Shown: piece by piece, positions 17,017 to 25,849 of the stretch
Position numbering within the stretch: position 1 is the first letter of the stretch
How the letters are laid out: each line of letters opens with the position of its first letter
Assembly (NCBI RefSeq): GCF_014639535.1
Contig: NZ_BMGA01000005.1
Span: forward strand, 135,455 to 199,454
Source: Flavobacterium palustre
Lineage (GTDB): Bacteria; Bacteroidota; Bacteroidia; Flavobacteriales; Flavobacteriaceae
Length of the DNA: 64,000 nt
Direction of reading: 5' to 3'
Notes under the pieces: generated by a model
Seen by the model: the letters and a program-made list of their open reading frames with translations, nothing else
Databases searched by the model: none
What the model was told of the DNA's origin: nothing
Translations under genes and position numbers: made by a program

Positions 17017-17598
17017 TTATTGCCCGATAACTACTTTTGGGTAACGAATAATTTTATCTCCCAGCTTGTATCCTTTCTCAAGAACATCTACTATTTTCCC
17101 TTTTAATTTAGGAGACGGAGCAGGAATTTGTGTAATTGCTTCTGCAAAATCTGCATCAAAAGCATCTCCAACTTTTACATCAACCAACTCTAATCCCTTA
17201 GAAGACAAGGTACTTTTTAATTTCTCATGAATCAACTCAACTCCTTTTGTCAAAGTCTCATCTCCTGATTTTGCAATTTCAACTAAAGCTCTGTCAAAAT
17301 CGTCTAAAACCGGTAACATTGCTAATAAAACTTCCTGATTGGCAGTTTTAAACAATTCAACACGTTCTTTTGAAGTTCTTCTTTTATAGTTTTCAAATTC
17401 AGCAAATAATCGTAAATGTTTGTCTTTTTCATCTGCTAAGTCTTTTGTCAATTGCTCTTCAACGCTTAACTCCTCAGTAGCTGCCTGCTCTTGACCTGCC
17501 GTATTTTCTACTGTTGCCTCATCCATTTCTTTATCGATCTCTGTATTCTCAGTACTCATATTTCCCTTATTTTTAAATATATTTTTAAACTTCTTCAT
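17017..17598 (-). CDS. grpE: Nucleotide exchange factor GrpE
   Basis: With the ATG at 17598, the protein has 193 residues. It starts with a variable acidic region, then the long coiled coil (LRLFAEFENYKRRTSKERVELFKTANQEVLLAMLPVLDDFDRAL). The C-terminal beta domain reads VVDVLEKGYKLGDKIIRYPKVVIG, as in GrpE. An upstream TTG (17652) would put the promoter inside the gene, so it is rejected as a start. It is co-transcribed with dnaJ after 50 bases. Confidence 0.92.
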   Translation of the reverse strand: MKKFKNIFKNKGNMSTENTEIDKEMDEATVENTAGQEQAATEELSVEEQLTKDLADEKDKHLRLFAEFENYKRRTSKERVELFKTANQEVLLAMLPVLDDFDRALVEIAKSGDETLTKGVELIHEKLKSTLSSKGLELVDVKVGDAFDADFAEAITQIPAPSPKLKGKIVDVLEKGYKLGDKIIRYPKVVIGQ

Positions 17599-17620
17599 TT
17601 TTACACTTTCCTTTGGATAG

Positions 17621-17653
17621 CAAAAGTACTGCCAAACCAAACTAAATGCCAAA
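17621..17653 (-). promoter_or_regulatory. Bacteroidota-type promoter of grpE-dnaJ
   Basis: On the minus strand, TTTG (17653-17650), 21 bases, then TACTTTTG (17628-17621) match the Bacteroidota consensus closely. The GrpE ATG is 22 bases further on. This decides the start of grpE. Confidence 0.65.
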
Positions 17654-17876
17654 TTGTCACAGTTTTCCCTAATAACTATTTTTACAGCCTGTTTTTTCTT
17701 AATCTGCTTTTTTTTAATGTTAAAATTAAAATTTTAATAAATTTTTAAGACATATTTCAAATAGATTCTATATGTTTGTTATTAGGTTCAAATCAATCTC
17801 TGATTTTTAACTCATAAACCAGTTTAAAAATTACAGTTGATTTCAAAACAATTATTAATTCGCGATTACTTATACT

Positions 17877-17911
17877 AAAAAAAGCTTTGTCAAACCGACA
17901 AAGCTTTTTTT
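17877..17911. terminator. Hairpin terminator, both directions possible
   Basis: Seven A, GCTTTGTC, loop AAACC, GACAAAGC and seven T form a strong stem. The A- and T-runs make a U-tract in either direction. The nearest gene ending toward it is leftward hisS. Confidence 0.75.
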
Positions 17912-17936
17912 GTTTTTTATTTTTTTCAACAAACAG

Positions 17937-18023
17937 ATTGTCCCGATGGGACTAAACCAGCTCCGTTAGGAGCGAAATGTTTATAGTAATTATTAGTTCT
18001 ATGAAGCTCCAGCGGAGCAACCT
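17937..18023. repeat. Intergenic hairpin repeat with CTCCGTTAGGAGCG
   Basis: The unit has a hairpin AGCTCCGTTAGGAGCG, an AT-rich middle (gaaatgtttatagtaattattagt), then a second hairpin GCTCCAGCGGAGC. It is in the gene-free stretch 17599-18062, which otherwise holds the grpE promoter and a terminator. From memory, similar elements occur in many copies in flavobacterial genomes; unverified here. Confidence 0.6.
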
Positions 18024-18062
18024 AATTCTTATTTATGAGATTTAATCAAGAATTCTACAGAA

Positions 18063-19433
18063 TTAAATCAAAGCATTTTTTAATCCTTCAAAATCTACTG
18101 TTGTTTGTTCTCCCGAAACTAAATTCTTAAGCGAATAGGTATCCGAATTCATTTCTTCTCCTCCAACAATTACCGCAAAAGGAATATTTCTTTTATCAGC
18201 ATACTGAAACTGCTTCCCTACCTTAGCTTTGTCAGGATACAATTCTACTTTTACACCTGAAGCTCTCAATTTTTTAATGGCTTGCAAAGCGTAAAAAGCT
18301 TCAGCATCTCCATAATTCACAAACAAAGCCTTTGAACTTTCTGTTACCGTTTCCGGAAACAATCCTAATTCTTCTATAACCAAATAAATTCGATCCAATC
18401 CAAAAGAAATACCAACACCACTCATGTTTTTCAAACCAAAAATCCCTGTTAAATCATCGTATCTACCACCACCTCCAATAGAACCCATAGCGACTCCTTT
18501 TGGCGCAGCCACTTCAAAAATAGCTCCTGTATAATAATTTAAACCACGTGCCAAGGTAACATCCAAATCTAAAATAGCCGTTGCTAATGCTAAATTAGTC
18601 ACGTTCTCACAAATAAAACGCAATTCTTCTACTCCTTTCATTCCTTCTTCTGAAGCAGCTAAAAGTTGAGATAATTTTTCGATTTTCTCAGCAATTGTTC
18701 CCGTAAAATTAAACAACGGCTGTACTTTTACGATGGCTTCTTCCGAAATTCCTTTTTCGATCATTTCTTTCTTTACACCATCCTCGCCTATTTTGTCCAG
18801 TTTATCCAAAGCCACCGTAAAATCAATCAACTTATCCGAAGCTCCAATTACCTCAGCAATTCCTGATAATATTTTTCGGTTATTGATTTTAACCGTTACT
18901 CCGTTTAAACCTAAAGTACTAAAAACGGTGTCGTATAATTGCACCAATTCCACTTCCTGCCACAAGGATTTTGAACCTACTACATCGGCATCACATTGAA
19001 AAAACTCTCTAAAACGTCCTTTCTGCGGCCTGTCAGCACGCCAAACCGGTTGAATTTGGTATCTTTTAAACGGAAATTCAATTTCGTTTTGGTGTTGCAC
19101 CACATATCTCGCAAAAGGCACTGTTAAATCATAACGCAAAGCTTTTTCGGAAATACTTGATGTTAATTTCGTACTATCCTTAGCATCTAAATGAGTAGCA
19201 TTGGCTTTCGCCAAATAATCTCCGGAATTTAAAATCTTAAAGATCAATCGATCTCCTTCTTCTCCGTATTTACCCATCAGGGTTTCTGAATTTTCAAACG
19301 AAGGTGTCTCTATCGGTTGGAAACCAAATTTCTCAAAATTGCTTTTTATAGTTTGGATAATATATTGACGTTTAGCCACCTCAGCAGGTGAAAAATCTCT
19401 TGTTCCTTTAGGAATGCTTGGTTTTGATGCCAT
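18063..19433 (-). CDS. hisS: Histidyl-tRNA synthetase
   Basis: The 456-residue class II synthetase charges tRNA-His. Motif 2 region is [29 protein letters not shown]. The HisA/histidine-specific stretches [21 protein letters not shown] and [12 protein letters not shown] are intact, as is motif 3, [11 protein letters not shown]. The C-terminal anticodon-binding domain follows (~350-456). It stands alone on the minus strand. No riboswitch or T-box is visible upstream. Confidence 0.96.
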   Translation of the reverse strand: MASKPSIPKGTRDFSPAEVAKRQYIIQTIKSNFEKFGFQPIETPSFENSETLMGKYGEEGDRLIFKILNSGDYLAKANATHLDAKDSTKLTSSISEKALRYDLTVPFARYVVQHQNEIEFPFKRYQIQPVWRADRPQKGRFREFFQCDADVVGSKSLWQEVELVQLYDTVFSTLGLNGVTVKINNRKILSGIAEVIGASDKLIDFTVALDKLDKIGEDGVKKEMIEKGISEEAIVKVQPLFNFTGTIAEKIEKLSQLLAASEEGMKGVEELRFICENVTNLALATAILDLDVTLARGLNYYTGAIFEVAAPKGVAMGSIGGGGRYDDLTGIFGLKNMSGVGISFGLDRIYLVIEELGLFPETVTESSKALFVNYGDAEAFYALQAIKKLRASGVKVELYPDKAKVGKQFQYADKRNIPFAVIVGGEEMNSDTYSLKNLVSGEQTTVDFEGLKNALI

Positions 19434-19444
19434 TTTTGTTTAAT

Positions 19445-19542
19445 TGCAGATTTTAGATTGCAGATTTTAGATTTATAATTCCAAAATCATTTTAATTCAG
19501 GAAATCTAAAATCTAATTTCTTAAATCTTAAATTTCGACTGC
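19445..19542. repeat. Inverted repeat of gcagattttaga units upstream of hisS
   Basis: Two tandem copies of tgcagattttagat (19445-19473) face inverted copies (aaatctaaaatctaatttc, then gactgca at the end). The same gcaga and attttaga words recur around the broken gene at 20954-21313. Confidence 0.55.
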
Positions 19543-19625
19543 AAATATCTTATTTTTAAAATAAATAACCTGCGTTGAAAACAAACTTCTCTCAAAAATT
19601 GTATTTTCGTAACAAACTACAATTA

Positions 19626-20867
19626 ATGAACAGTTTATTAAAAGAAAATATAAAAATTGCTTTGGGCTCTATCAAAACCCAAATCCTTCGCACCACCCTG
19701 ACCATACTAATTATCGCTATTGGTATCACGGCATTGGTGGGAATCCTCACTGTTGTTTCGGCTTTAGAAAACACCATTTCTTCCGATTTTGCTTCGATGG
19801 GAGCCAATACATTTAACATTAACCGATACGAAAACACCATAAAAAGACATGGCGGTGAAGAACGGGAAATCATTAACCCAATTATTTCTTACCCCGAAGC
19901 TGTGGCTTTTAAAAACAAATACAATTTTCCGCTTGCGCAAACATCCCTTTCTTTCAAAGCTACTTCCACAGCCGAAGTCAAATTTGAATCCGAAAAAACC
20001 GATCCTGAAATTTCCATTATGGGTGTTGACGAATATTTTATTCCTAACTCAGGATTAGAAACCAGTTCTGGACGTAATTTCAACAATTTTGACATTAGCA
20101 ACAACAATCATGTTTGTGTAGTAGGATCTGATTTTGAAAAAGGACTATTAAAAGACGTCAATCCTATTAACAAAATCATCTCAATTCGTGGTGCAAAATT
20201 CAAAGTTATTGGCGTTTTAAAAGAAAAAGGCTCCACTTTTGGCAACAGTCAGGATTTAAGAATCTTGATTCCTATCCAGATTGCTCGTTCCTTTTTTACA
20301 GCCCCCAATATCAATTACAGCATAAGTGTAATGGTCAACAACAAAGAATTTCTCGATCAGGCTTCGGATAACGCCATTAGCACCATGCGTAGCATCAGAA
20401 AACTAAGTCCTGTGAAAGACAATAATTTTGGTGTAGTTCGAAGCGACGATTTAATCAATCGAATTTTAAGCATCACGCAATATCTGGGATGGGCATCCTG
20501 GGTTATTGGCATCATTACCATTATGGGTTCTTCGATTGCGTTGATGAATATTATGATTGTTTCGGTTACCGAACGCACCCGCGAAATTGGTGTTCGAAAA
20601 GCATTAGGAGCTAAACGTTCTACTGTCGCTATTCAGTTTTTCATTGAGACTTTACTAATTGGACAATTAGGCGGCATAGCCGGAATTATTTTCGGAATCC
20701 TAATTGGCTACGGAATTGCCACTGCTTTAAGTTTTGCTTTTGTCATCCCCTGGCAAGCCATTATGGCTGCATTCTTAACCAGTTTTGTTGTAGCTATCGT
20801 TTCCGGTTCCTACCCTGCTATCAAAGCAGCTATGTTAGACCCTATTGAGGCGTTACGTTATGAATAG
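19626..20867 (+). CDS. MacB/FtsX-type ABC transporter permease
   Basis: With the ATG at 19626, the protein has 413 residues. It has an N-terminal helix (LRTTLTILIIAIGITALVGILTVV), a periplasmic MacB-PCD-like domain (~60-280), then three helices in the C-terminal FtsX domain. TERTREIGVRKALGAKRSTVAIQFFIETLLIGQLGG is the family signature. The usual ATPase partner is not next to it. TTG at 19575 is an alternative but unlikely start. Confidence 0.87.
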   Translation: MNSLLKENIKIALGSIKTQILRTTLTILIIAIGITALVGILTVVSALENTISSDFASMGANTFNINRYENTIKRHGGEEREIINPIISYPEAVAFKNKYNFPLAQTSLSFKATSTAEVKFESEKTDPEISIMGVDEYFIPNSGLETSSGRNFNNFDISNNNHVCVVGSDFEKGLLKDVNPINKIISIRGAKFKVIGVLKEKGSTFGNSQDLRILIPIQIARSFFTAPNINYSISVMVNNKEFLDQASDNAISTMRSIRKLSPVKDNNFGVVRSDDLINRILSITQYLGWASWVIGIITIMGSSIALMNIMIVSVTERTREIGVRKALGAKRSTVAIQFFIETLLIGQLGGIAGIIFGILIGYGIATALSFAFVIPWQAIMAAFLTSFVVAIVSGSYPAIKAAMLDPIEALRYE

Positions 20868-20953
20868 TTTTCAGACCGCAGATTTTAGAAAGCAGAAGGC
20901 AGAGTTGTCAGGCTGCAGAAATTAGATTTTAGTTTTAACTAAAAAAATAAAAG

Positions 20954-21313
20954 ATGAGATCTCAAGATTTATTAGCTTATAAAAAATCATTTGAATTATC
21001 AATGTTGATTTTCAAAATGACAAAATCTTTTCCAATTGAAGAAAAATACTCATTAACAGACCAAATTAGACGTTCTTGAAGAAGTGTTTCAGCTAATTTA
21101 GCAGAGGCTTCAAGAAAAATAAAGTACGAAAAACACTTTATTTCAAAACTCACTGATTGTGATGCAGAAAACGCAGAAACTCAATCTTGGTTGGAATACT
21201 CATTAGCTTGTGAATATATTTCAGAAGAATTATTCACGGAATTAACTACCAAAAGTTTAGAAGTTGGAAAACTAATCAATTACATGATTAACAATCCGGA
21301 TAAATTCTCTTAA
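20954..21313 (+). pseudogene. Four-helix bundle protein (S23/IVS family), broken by an in-frame TGA
   Basis: Read through, this is a 119-residue protein (one codon being the stop): it begins MRSQDLLAYKKSFELSMLIF. The reading frame shows KYSLTDQIRRS, then TGA at 21077-21079, then RSVSANLAEASRKIKYEKHFISKL. The family's conserved segment here is QIRRSSRSVSANIAEG, so Ser has become a stop; TCA to TGA needs one base change. Later parts (CDAENAETQSWLEYSLACEYIS and KLINYMIN) are intact. No other frame break was seen. Function of the family is unknown. Confidence 0.85.
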
Positions 21314-21373
21314 AAATCTGCTTTCTGTATTTAATTTCTGCTTTCCAAAAACTGCATTCTGCATTCTGAAATC

Positions 21374-22258
21374 TTATTTCTCACCAAAAATCTTCCTGTC
21401 ATTCCCATAAATATCTTTACGCAATTCGATATTCCTGAAATTCAAATTTTCAAGCAACTCAACCATCTCTTTTCCTAAATACTGATTGATTTCAAAGTAT
21501 AATTGTCCGTTGGGACTTAGATTCTTTTGAGCTAATTCGGCTATTTTTCTATAAAAAATCAAAGCATTATCATCTTCGACAAAAAGTGCCAGATACGGTT
21601 CGTTATCCAAAACATTCTTCTTAATTTCCTGTTTTTCTAAATTTCGAACATAAGGCGGATTAGAAACAATAATATCGAATTGAGTTGGAAGTTGGAAGTT
21701 AGAAGTTGGGAGTTTTTCTAAATCATTAGTTTTTAAAATATCGGTTTTTATAAAATTGACCTCAACCTGATTCCTTACAGCATTTTTTTGGGCTGTAGCC
21801 AAAGCTTTTTCCGAAACATCAATAGCATAAACCTGTGCATTCGAAAGATTTTTAGCTAACGAAATTGCAATACAACCGCTTCCTGTTCCTATATCTAAAA
21901 TCCTAAGTGGATTTGTTGATTTGATTATTTGGTTATTTGAAATAATCCAGTCAACTAACTCCTCTGTTTCCGGTCTTGGAATCAAAACATTTTCGTTTAC
22001 CTCAAATTCCAACCCGTAAAAATGGGTTTTCCCTAATAAATATTGAACCGGAATCTCTAATTTCAATTGTTCTAAAATCGAATTCCAAAGCTGCAAATCA
22101 GCTTCTGAGAAACTCAAATCAGGCTGTAAAGCCAAGTCAATTCGTTTCAATTGATTTTTTTCTTCCAATATCAAATAAAAAAAACTTTCAGCCTCCGCTT
22201 CATCATAAATAGATGAAAGTTCCTGAATAAATTGAGATCTGTAGGTCTTTATTTTCAT
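21374..22258 (-). CDS. prmC: Release factor glutamine methyltransferase
   Basis: The 294-residue protein methylates the GGQ glutamine of peptide chain release factors. An N-terminal helical domain is followed by the SAM-binding motif LDIGTGSGCIAISLA and the catalytic NPPY (IIVSNPPYVRNLE). An insertion LEKLPTSNFQLPTQ before NPPY is a low-complexity, probably variable, loop. The gene probably shares a transcript with the acetyltransferase upstream on the same strand. Confidence 0.93.
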   Translation of the reverse strand: MKIKTYRSQFIQELSSIYDEAEAESFFYLILEEKNQLKRIDLALQPDLSFSEADLQLWNSILEQLKLEIPVQYLLGKTHFYGLEFEVNENVLIPRPETEELVDWIISNNQIIKSTNPLRILDIGTGSGCIAISLAKNLSNAQVYAIDVSEKALATAQKNAVRNQVEVNFIKTDILKTNDLEKLPTSNFQLPTQFDIIVSNPPYVRNLEKQEIKKNVLDNEPYLALFVEDDNALIFYRKIAELAQKNLSPNGQLYFEINQYLGKEMVELLENLNFRNIELRKDIYGNDRKIFGEK

Positions 22259-22299
22259 TGGTATTATTTAAGTTTAGAACTTGTTCTTTATTAGTATTT

Positions 22300-22788
22300 T
22301 TAATGCAAATCTTTCAACATCCAGACTGGACAAGAATCATGACCTGTACATCCCATTGGAGCATTAATATAGTCAAAGCCAAATTTCTTATACAGTTTTT
22401 GGGCATCATACATAAAAGGCATTGTTTCAAGGTAACATTTTTCGAAACCAAAATCTTTAGCCGCTTGCAAACAAATTTCCATCATTTTACTTCCAACTCC
22501 CAAACCGCGAGCTTCCGGAAGGAAAAAAAACTTTTGCAATTCACAGATAATTTCGGCTTCGTTTTTAAGCGGAGCTAATCCGGCTCCTCCAATAATTTTA
22601 CCATTATTTTCAACTACAAAATAAGCTGATTTTGGTTTGGTATATTCCTCAAACATCAAATCTAAATACGGATCAGCATAAGCAGTTCCCTCTTTTGGAA
22701 TATCCAACTCATCGAAAACAGACCGTATTAATTGAGCAATCGATTGATTATCTTTCTTTTCTATTCTTCTGAGAACCCAATTTTCCAT
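22300..22788 (-). CDS. GNAT family N-acetyltransferase
   Basis: The ATG at 22788 gives 162 residues. The acetyl-CoA loop is FFLPEARGLGVGSKMMEICLQAAKDFG, with the Q/R-x-x-G-x-G/A pattern (ARGLGVG), and the preceding strand ends in AEIICELQKFFFLP. The usual final strand and YKKFGFDYINAPMG are also present. The longer start at 22854 adds a stretch rich in Phe and Asn that looks non-coding. Substrate unknown. It is divergent to ribD. Confidence 0.85.
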   Translation of the reverse strand: MENWVLRRIEKKDNQSIAQLIRSVFDELDIPKEGTAYADPYLDLMFEEYTKPKSAYFVVENNGKIIGGAGLAPLKNEAEIICELQKFFFLPEARGLGVGSKMMEICLQAAKDFGFEKCYLETMPFMYDAQKLYKKFGFDYINAPMGCTGHDSCPVWMLKDLH

Positions 22789-22891
22789 TTTCTTGAAATA
22801 TTGATTTATATTACAAAAATAGAAATAGTTTATTGTTATTTTTAGCCTTTCCAAAACTAAATCATAAACTCAAAAAAACTACTTTTGCCCC

Positions 22892-23935
22892 GTGAAGAAA
22901 GATGAAAAATACTTGGCGCGCTGCATTCAACTGGCTCAAAACGGTTTAGGAACCACTTATCCTAATCCGATGGTAGGCAGCGTTATTGTTTATGAAGACC
23001 AAATTATTGGCGAAGGCTGGCACAAAAAAGCCGGAGAGCCTCATGCCGAAGTGAATGCGGTAAATTCGGTTAAAGATAAATCTTTATTGCAAAAAGCGAC
23101 AATTTATGTGAGTTTAGAACCTTGCAGTCATTTTGGAAAAACACCGCCTTGTTGCGATTTGATTATTCGAAATCAAATTCCTAATGTCGTTATTGGAACT
23201 GTAGATCCTAATGAACAAGTAGCAGGAAGAGGAATCAAAAAACTAATTGAAGCAGGAATCAATGTCACTGTGGGGGTTCTCGAAAACGAATGCAACGCAC
23301 TGAACAAACGTTTTTTTACTTTTCACCAAAAAAAACGTCCTTATATTATCCTTAAGTGGGCACAAAGTCAGGACGGTTTTATTGCTCCAAGCGAAAGAGA
23401 CGAGCAAAAACCGGTTTGGATTACTAATCAATATTCGAGACAATTAGTTCATAAATGGCGTAGTGAAGAGCAGGCTATTCTCGTTGGAACCCAAACTGCA
23501 ATTGACGACAATCCAAAACTGGATGTTCGTGACTGGATAGGAAAAAATCCGGTAAGAATAGTTTTAGACAAAAACAATCGTATTTCAAAAGACAATAATT
23601 TATTTGACAATCAAGTAAAAACAATAGTTTTTTACCAAGTAAACACTCATGCAAACCAAGAAAACCTTATCTTTGAAAGAATTGATTTTGAGCAAAATAT
23701 AGCGTTTCAAATACTAGAAATTCTATACAAACACCAAATTCAATCAATTATCATTGAGGGTGGACGTCAAACATTACAAACTTTTATTGATGCCAATCTT
23801 TGGGACGAAGCACGAATTTTTAAAGGGAAAACTATCTTTAAAAACGGAACAAAAGCACCAACTATAACACTAAAAACAAACCAAAAACAGTTCGTTTTAG
23901 AAGATGAACTTATAATTTTCAAGAACCATGATTAA
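22892..23935 (+). CDS. ribD: Bifunctional riboflavin deaminase/reductase RibD
   Basis: The 347-residue enzyme makes the second and third steps of riboflavin synthesis. The deaminase domain has the zinc motifs HAEVNAV and PCSHFGKTPPCCDLII. The reductase domain follows (from ~150; KKRPYIILKWAQSQDGF, GTQTAIDDNPKLDVR). The start is GTG at 22892; no in-frame ATG is nearby. The TACTTTTG box at 22880-22887 is only 4 bases upstream, so the message may have almost no leader. Its stop overlaps the next start by 8 bases. Confidence 0.92.
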   Translation: MKKDEKYLARCIQLAQNGLGTTYPNPMVGSVIVYEDQIIGEGWHKKAGEPHAEVNAVNSVKDKSLLQKATIYVSLEPCSHFGKTPPCCDLIIRNQIPNVVIGTVDPNEQVAGRGIKKLIEAGINVTVGVLENECNALNKRFFTFHQKKRPYIILKWAQSQDGFIAPSERDEQKPVWITNQYSRQLVHKWRSEEQAILVGTQTAIDDNPKLDVRDWIGKNPVRIVLDKNNRISKDNNLFDNQVKTIVFYQVNTHANQENLIFERIDFEQNIAFQILEILYKHQIQSIIIEGGRQTLQTFIDANLWDEARIFKGKTIFKNGTKAPTITLKTNQKQFVLEDELIIFKNHD

Positions 23936-24530
23936 TACTATTATTTTTGATTTTGGAGATATCTTTATCAATCTGGATAAAAAAGCAACCATGGACGGCT
24001 TCAAAAATTTAGGTCTTAAGGAATGGAATGCCGATTTAGACCAATTGAATTTCCAATTCGAAAAAGGAAACATTTCTAAAGATGAATTTCTTGCCGGATT
24101 TCAAAAACAAATGCCCAATGCCGGTATTGAAGAAATTCTGGAAGCCTGGAACGCCATTTTAGCCGATTTCCCTCTGTATCGATTGGAATTTTTACAAATG
24201 CTTTCCAAAAAATACCGTTTGTTCCTGTTGAGCAATACCGATTCGATTCATATTGACACTTTCGAACAAAGAGTAGGCGCTTCATTTTACAGCGATTTTT
24301 ACCAATGTTTTGAAAAAGTATATTTTTCTTTCGAAATGGGAATGCGAAAACCTGATGCCGAAATTTACCTGACCCTTTTAAACAATCATCAGCTACAAGC
24401 TAAAAACACTTTATTTGTTGATGATAAAAAAGAAAACGCCGATGCGGCAGCAGCCTTAGGCATTCATGTTTGGAATCTTCAGGTAGGCAAAGAAGATGTA
24501 GTGGATTTATTTGACAAAAAAATAGTCTAA
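23928..24530 (+). CDS. HAD family hydrolase (subfamily IA)
   Basis: The 200-residue protein begins INTIIFDFGDIFINLD, a HAD motif I in which the usual DxDx(T/V) reads DFGD. Motif II LLSNTD and the end LFVDDKKENADAAAALG match HAD-IA phosphatases. The cap is helical. Overlap of 8 bases with ribD suggests a coupled operon; a role in riboflavin dephosphorylation is possible (the pathway needs a phosphatase there) but unproven. Confidence 0.8.
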   Translation: MINTIIFDFGDIFINLDKKATMDGFKNLGLKEWNADLDQLNFQFEKGNISKDEFLAGFQKQMPNAGIEEILEAWNAILADFPLYRLEFLQMLSKKYRLFLLSNTDSIHIDTFEQRVGASFYSDFYQCFEKVYFSFEMGMRKPDAEIYLTLLNNHQLQAKNTLFVDDKKENADAAAALGIHVWNLQVGKEDVVDLFDKKIV

Positions 24531-24550
24531 AATAGCAATATCAAAAAATC

Positions 24551-24617
24551 AATAGCAATGGCAATGAATAATGACAAACTTATTTTGACATTGAAATTTG
24601 TCATTGCTATTGTTATT
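24551..24617. repeat. Inverted repeat (AATAGCAATG / CATTGCTATT)
   Basis: Left arm (24551-24578) contains aatagcaatggcaatg with atgacaaa. The right arm is tttgtcattgctattgttatt (24597-24617). It is between two genes on the same strand. Confidence 0.55.
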
Positions 24618-24621
24618 TAAA

Positions 24622-25227
24622 ATGAAGGATACTTATAATACTATCGCCTTTGCGTCAGAAGAAATTTTATTTAAGGAAAAAGGAAGCAAATTCTTTGGTT
24701 ACGCCTTCCCTATTGCTTCTGAAGAGGAAGTCAAACCAATACTAGAAGTCTTAAGAAAACAACACCCTACCGCCTGTCATTATTGTTATGCTTACCAAAT
24801 TGGCTCCGAAAAAACAAGTTACAGAGCCAACGATGACGGCGAACCCAGCAATAGCGCCGGAATGCCGATTTACGGACAAATTCAGTCTTTTTCAGTAACT
24901 AATACCCTTGTTGTTGTCGTTCGCATTTTTGGCGGAACTAAATTAGGCGTAGGCGGATTAATCACCGCTTATAAAACTGCCGCACAAATTACTCTTGAAA
25001 ATTGTTCCATCATCGAAAAAACCATCGATGTCCATTATTTAATTTCCTTTGATTACAAAAACATGAACAAGGTGATGCGAATCATCAAAGAGAAAAATTT
25101 AGACATTGTTCATCAAAAAATGGAAATGAGCTGCGAAATCGAAATCAAAACCCGAAAAAAAAATACCGAACAAGTGTTCGATATTTTCAATTCTCTATTT
25201 GAAATCGACATAAAAATTAAAGAATAA
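24622..25227 (+). CDS. YigZ/IMPACT family protein
   Basis: The ATG at 24622 gives 201 residues. It matches the YigZ/IMPACT family: FKEKGSKFFGYAFPI, HPTACHYCYAYQIG, RANDDGEPSNSAGMPI and VRIFGGTKLGVGGLITAYKTAA are all its signatures. The DGEP-AG-P core is intact. The function in bacteria is unclear. An earlier start at 24598 would overlap the inverted repeat. Confidence 0.88.
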   Translation: MKDTYNTIAFASEEILFKEKGSKFFGYAFPIASEEEVKPILEVLRKQHPTACHYCYAYQIGSEKTSYRANDDGEPSNSAGMPIYGQIQSFSVTNTLVVVVRIFGGTKLGVGGLITAYKTAAQITLENCSIIEKTIDVHYLISFDYKNMNKVMRIIKEKNLDIVHQKMEMSCEIEIKTRKKNTEQVFDIFNSLFEIDIKIKE

Positions 25228-25249
25228 TCAATATCTTTTTTATAGATTT

Positions 25250-25651
25250 TTATATTCGTAAAAGCTGCGTTTTCACATAGTCCGGAGCAGCCATTGGACG
25301 CCCCGTTTTCATGTTCACAAACACCAAAATTGAGTTCCCAATTGTTAATAACTCATTTTGTTCATTGTAGATCTCATAATCAAATTCAATCTTAGCCGAA
25401 GTCTGACTTTTAAAAATAGTTTTTACCCGTAACAAATCGTCATAACGGGCCGGTTTTTTGTAATTAATATTCAAAGAAACCACCGGAAGCATCACACCGT
25501 TTTCTTCCATCCACTTGTATGAAATCCCAATGTTTCTAAGCCATTCCACGCGTCCCATCTCAAAATACTGCGCATAATTTCCATGATAAACCACTCCCAT
25601 CTGATCGGTTTCTGAATATCTTACCCGCACATTAAATTCGTATATTTTCAT
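25250..25651 (-). CDS. Acyl-CoA thioesterase, hot-dog fold (YbgC/FcbB-like)
   Basis: The 133-residue protein contains RVRYSETDQMGVVYHGNYAQYFEMGRVEWLR. This is the 4-hydroxybenzoyl-CoA thioesterase signature with the catalytic Asp (ETDQMG). It converges with the YigZ gene and is divergent to dnaA. The acyl substrate is unknown. Confidence 0.88.
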   Translation of the reverse strand: MKIYEFNVRVRYSETDQMGVVYHGNYAQYFEMGRVEWLRNIGISYKWMEENGVMLPVVSLNINYKKPARYDDLLRVKTIFKSQTSAKIEFDYEIYNEQNELLTIGNSILVFVNMKTGRPMAAPDYVKTQLLRI

Positions 25652-25849
25652 TTTAAACTGTAATTATTTTATCTTCTAATTTGAAATATTTTTCTCCTTA
25701 CTTACAATAATATTTCTTCAAAATCAACCCCTATTTATTTTTTTTTAACGAAAATTGTTCACATATTTGTTACCCCAAGAAATAACATCTTTTTCGATAT
25801 TATTTACTTCAGAAAACAGAATAAAAAATATAATAATTTAACAGAATTT

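Noticed and set aside
17599-17652. Longer GrpE N-terminus from TTG
   Set aside because: It would overlap the best promoter match of the window.
25652-25849. Replication origin next to dnaA
   Set aside because: Only one weak box (TTGTTCACA) was seen. A cluster of DnaA boxes would be needed, and many Bacteroidota have oriC elsewhere.
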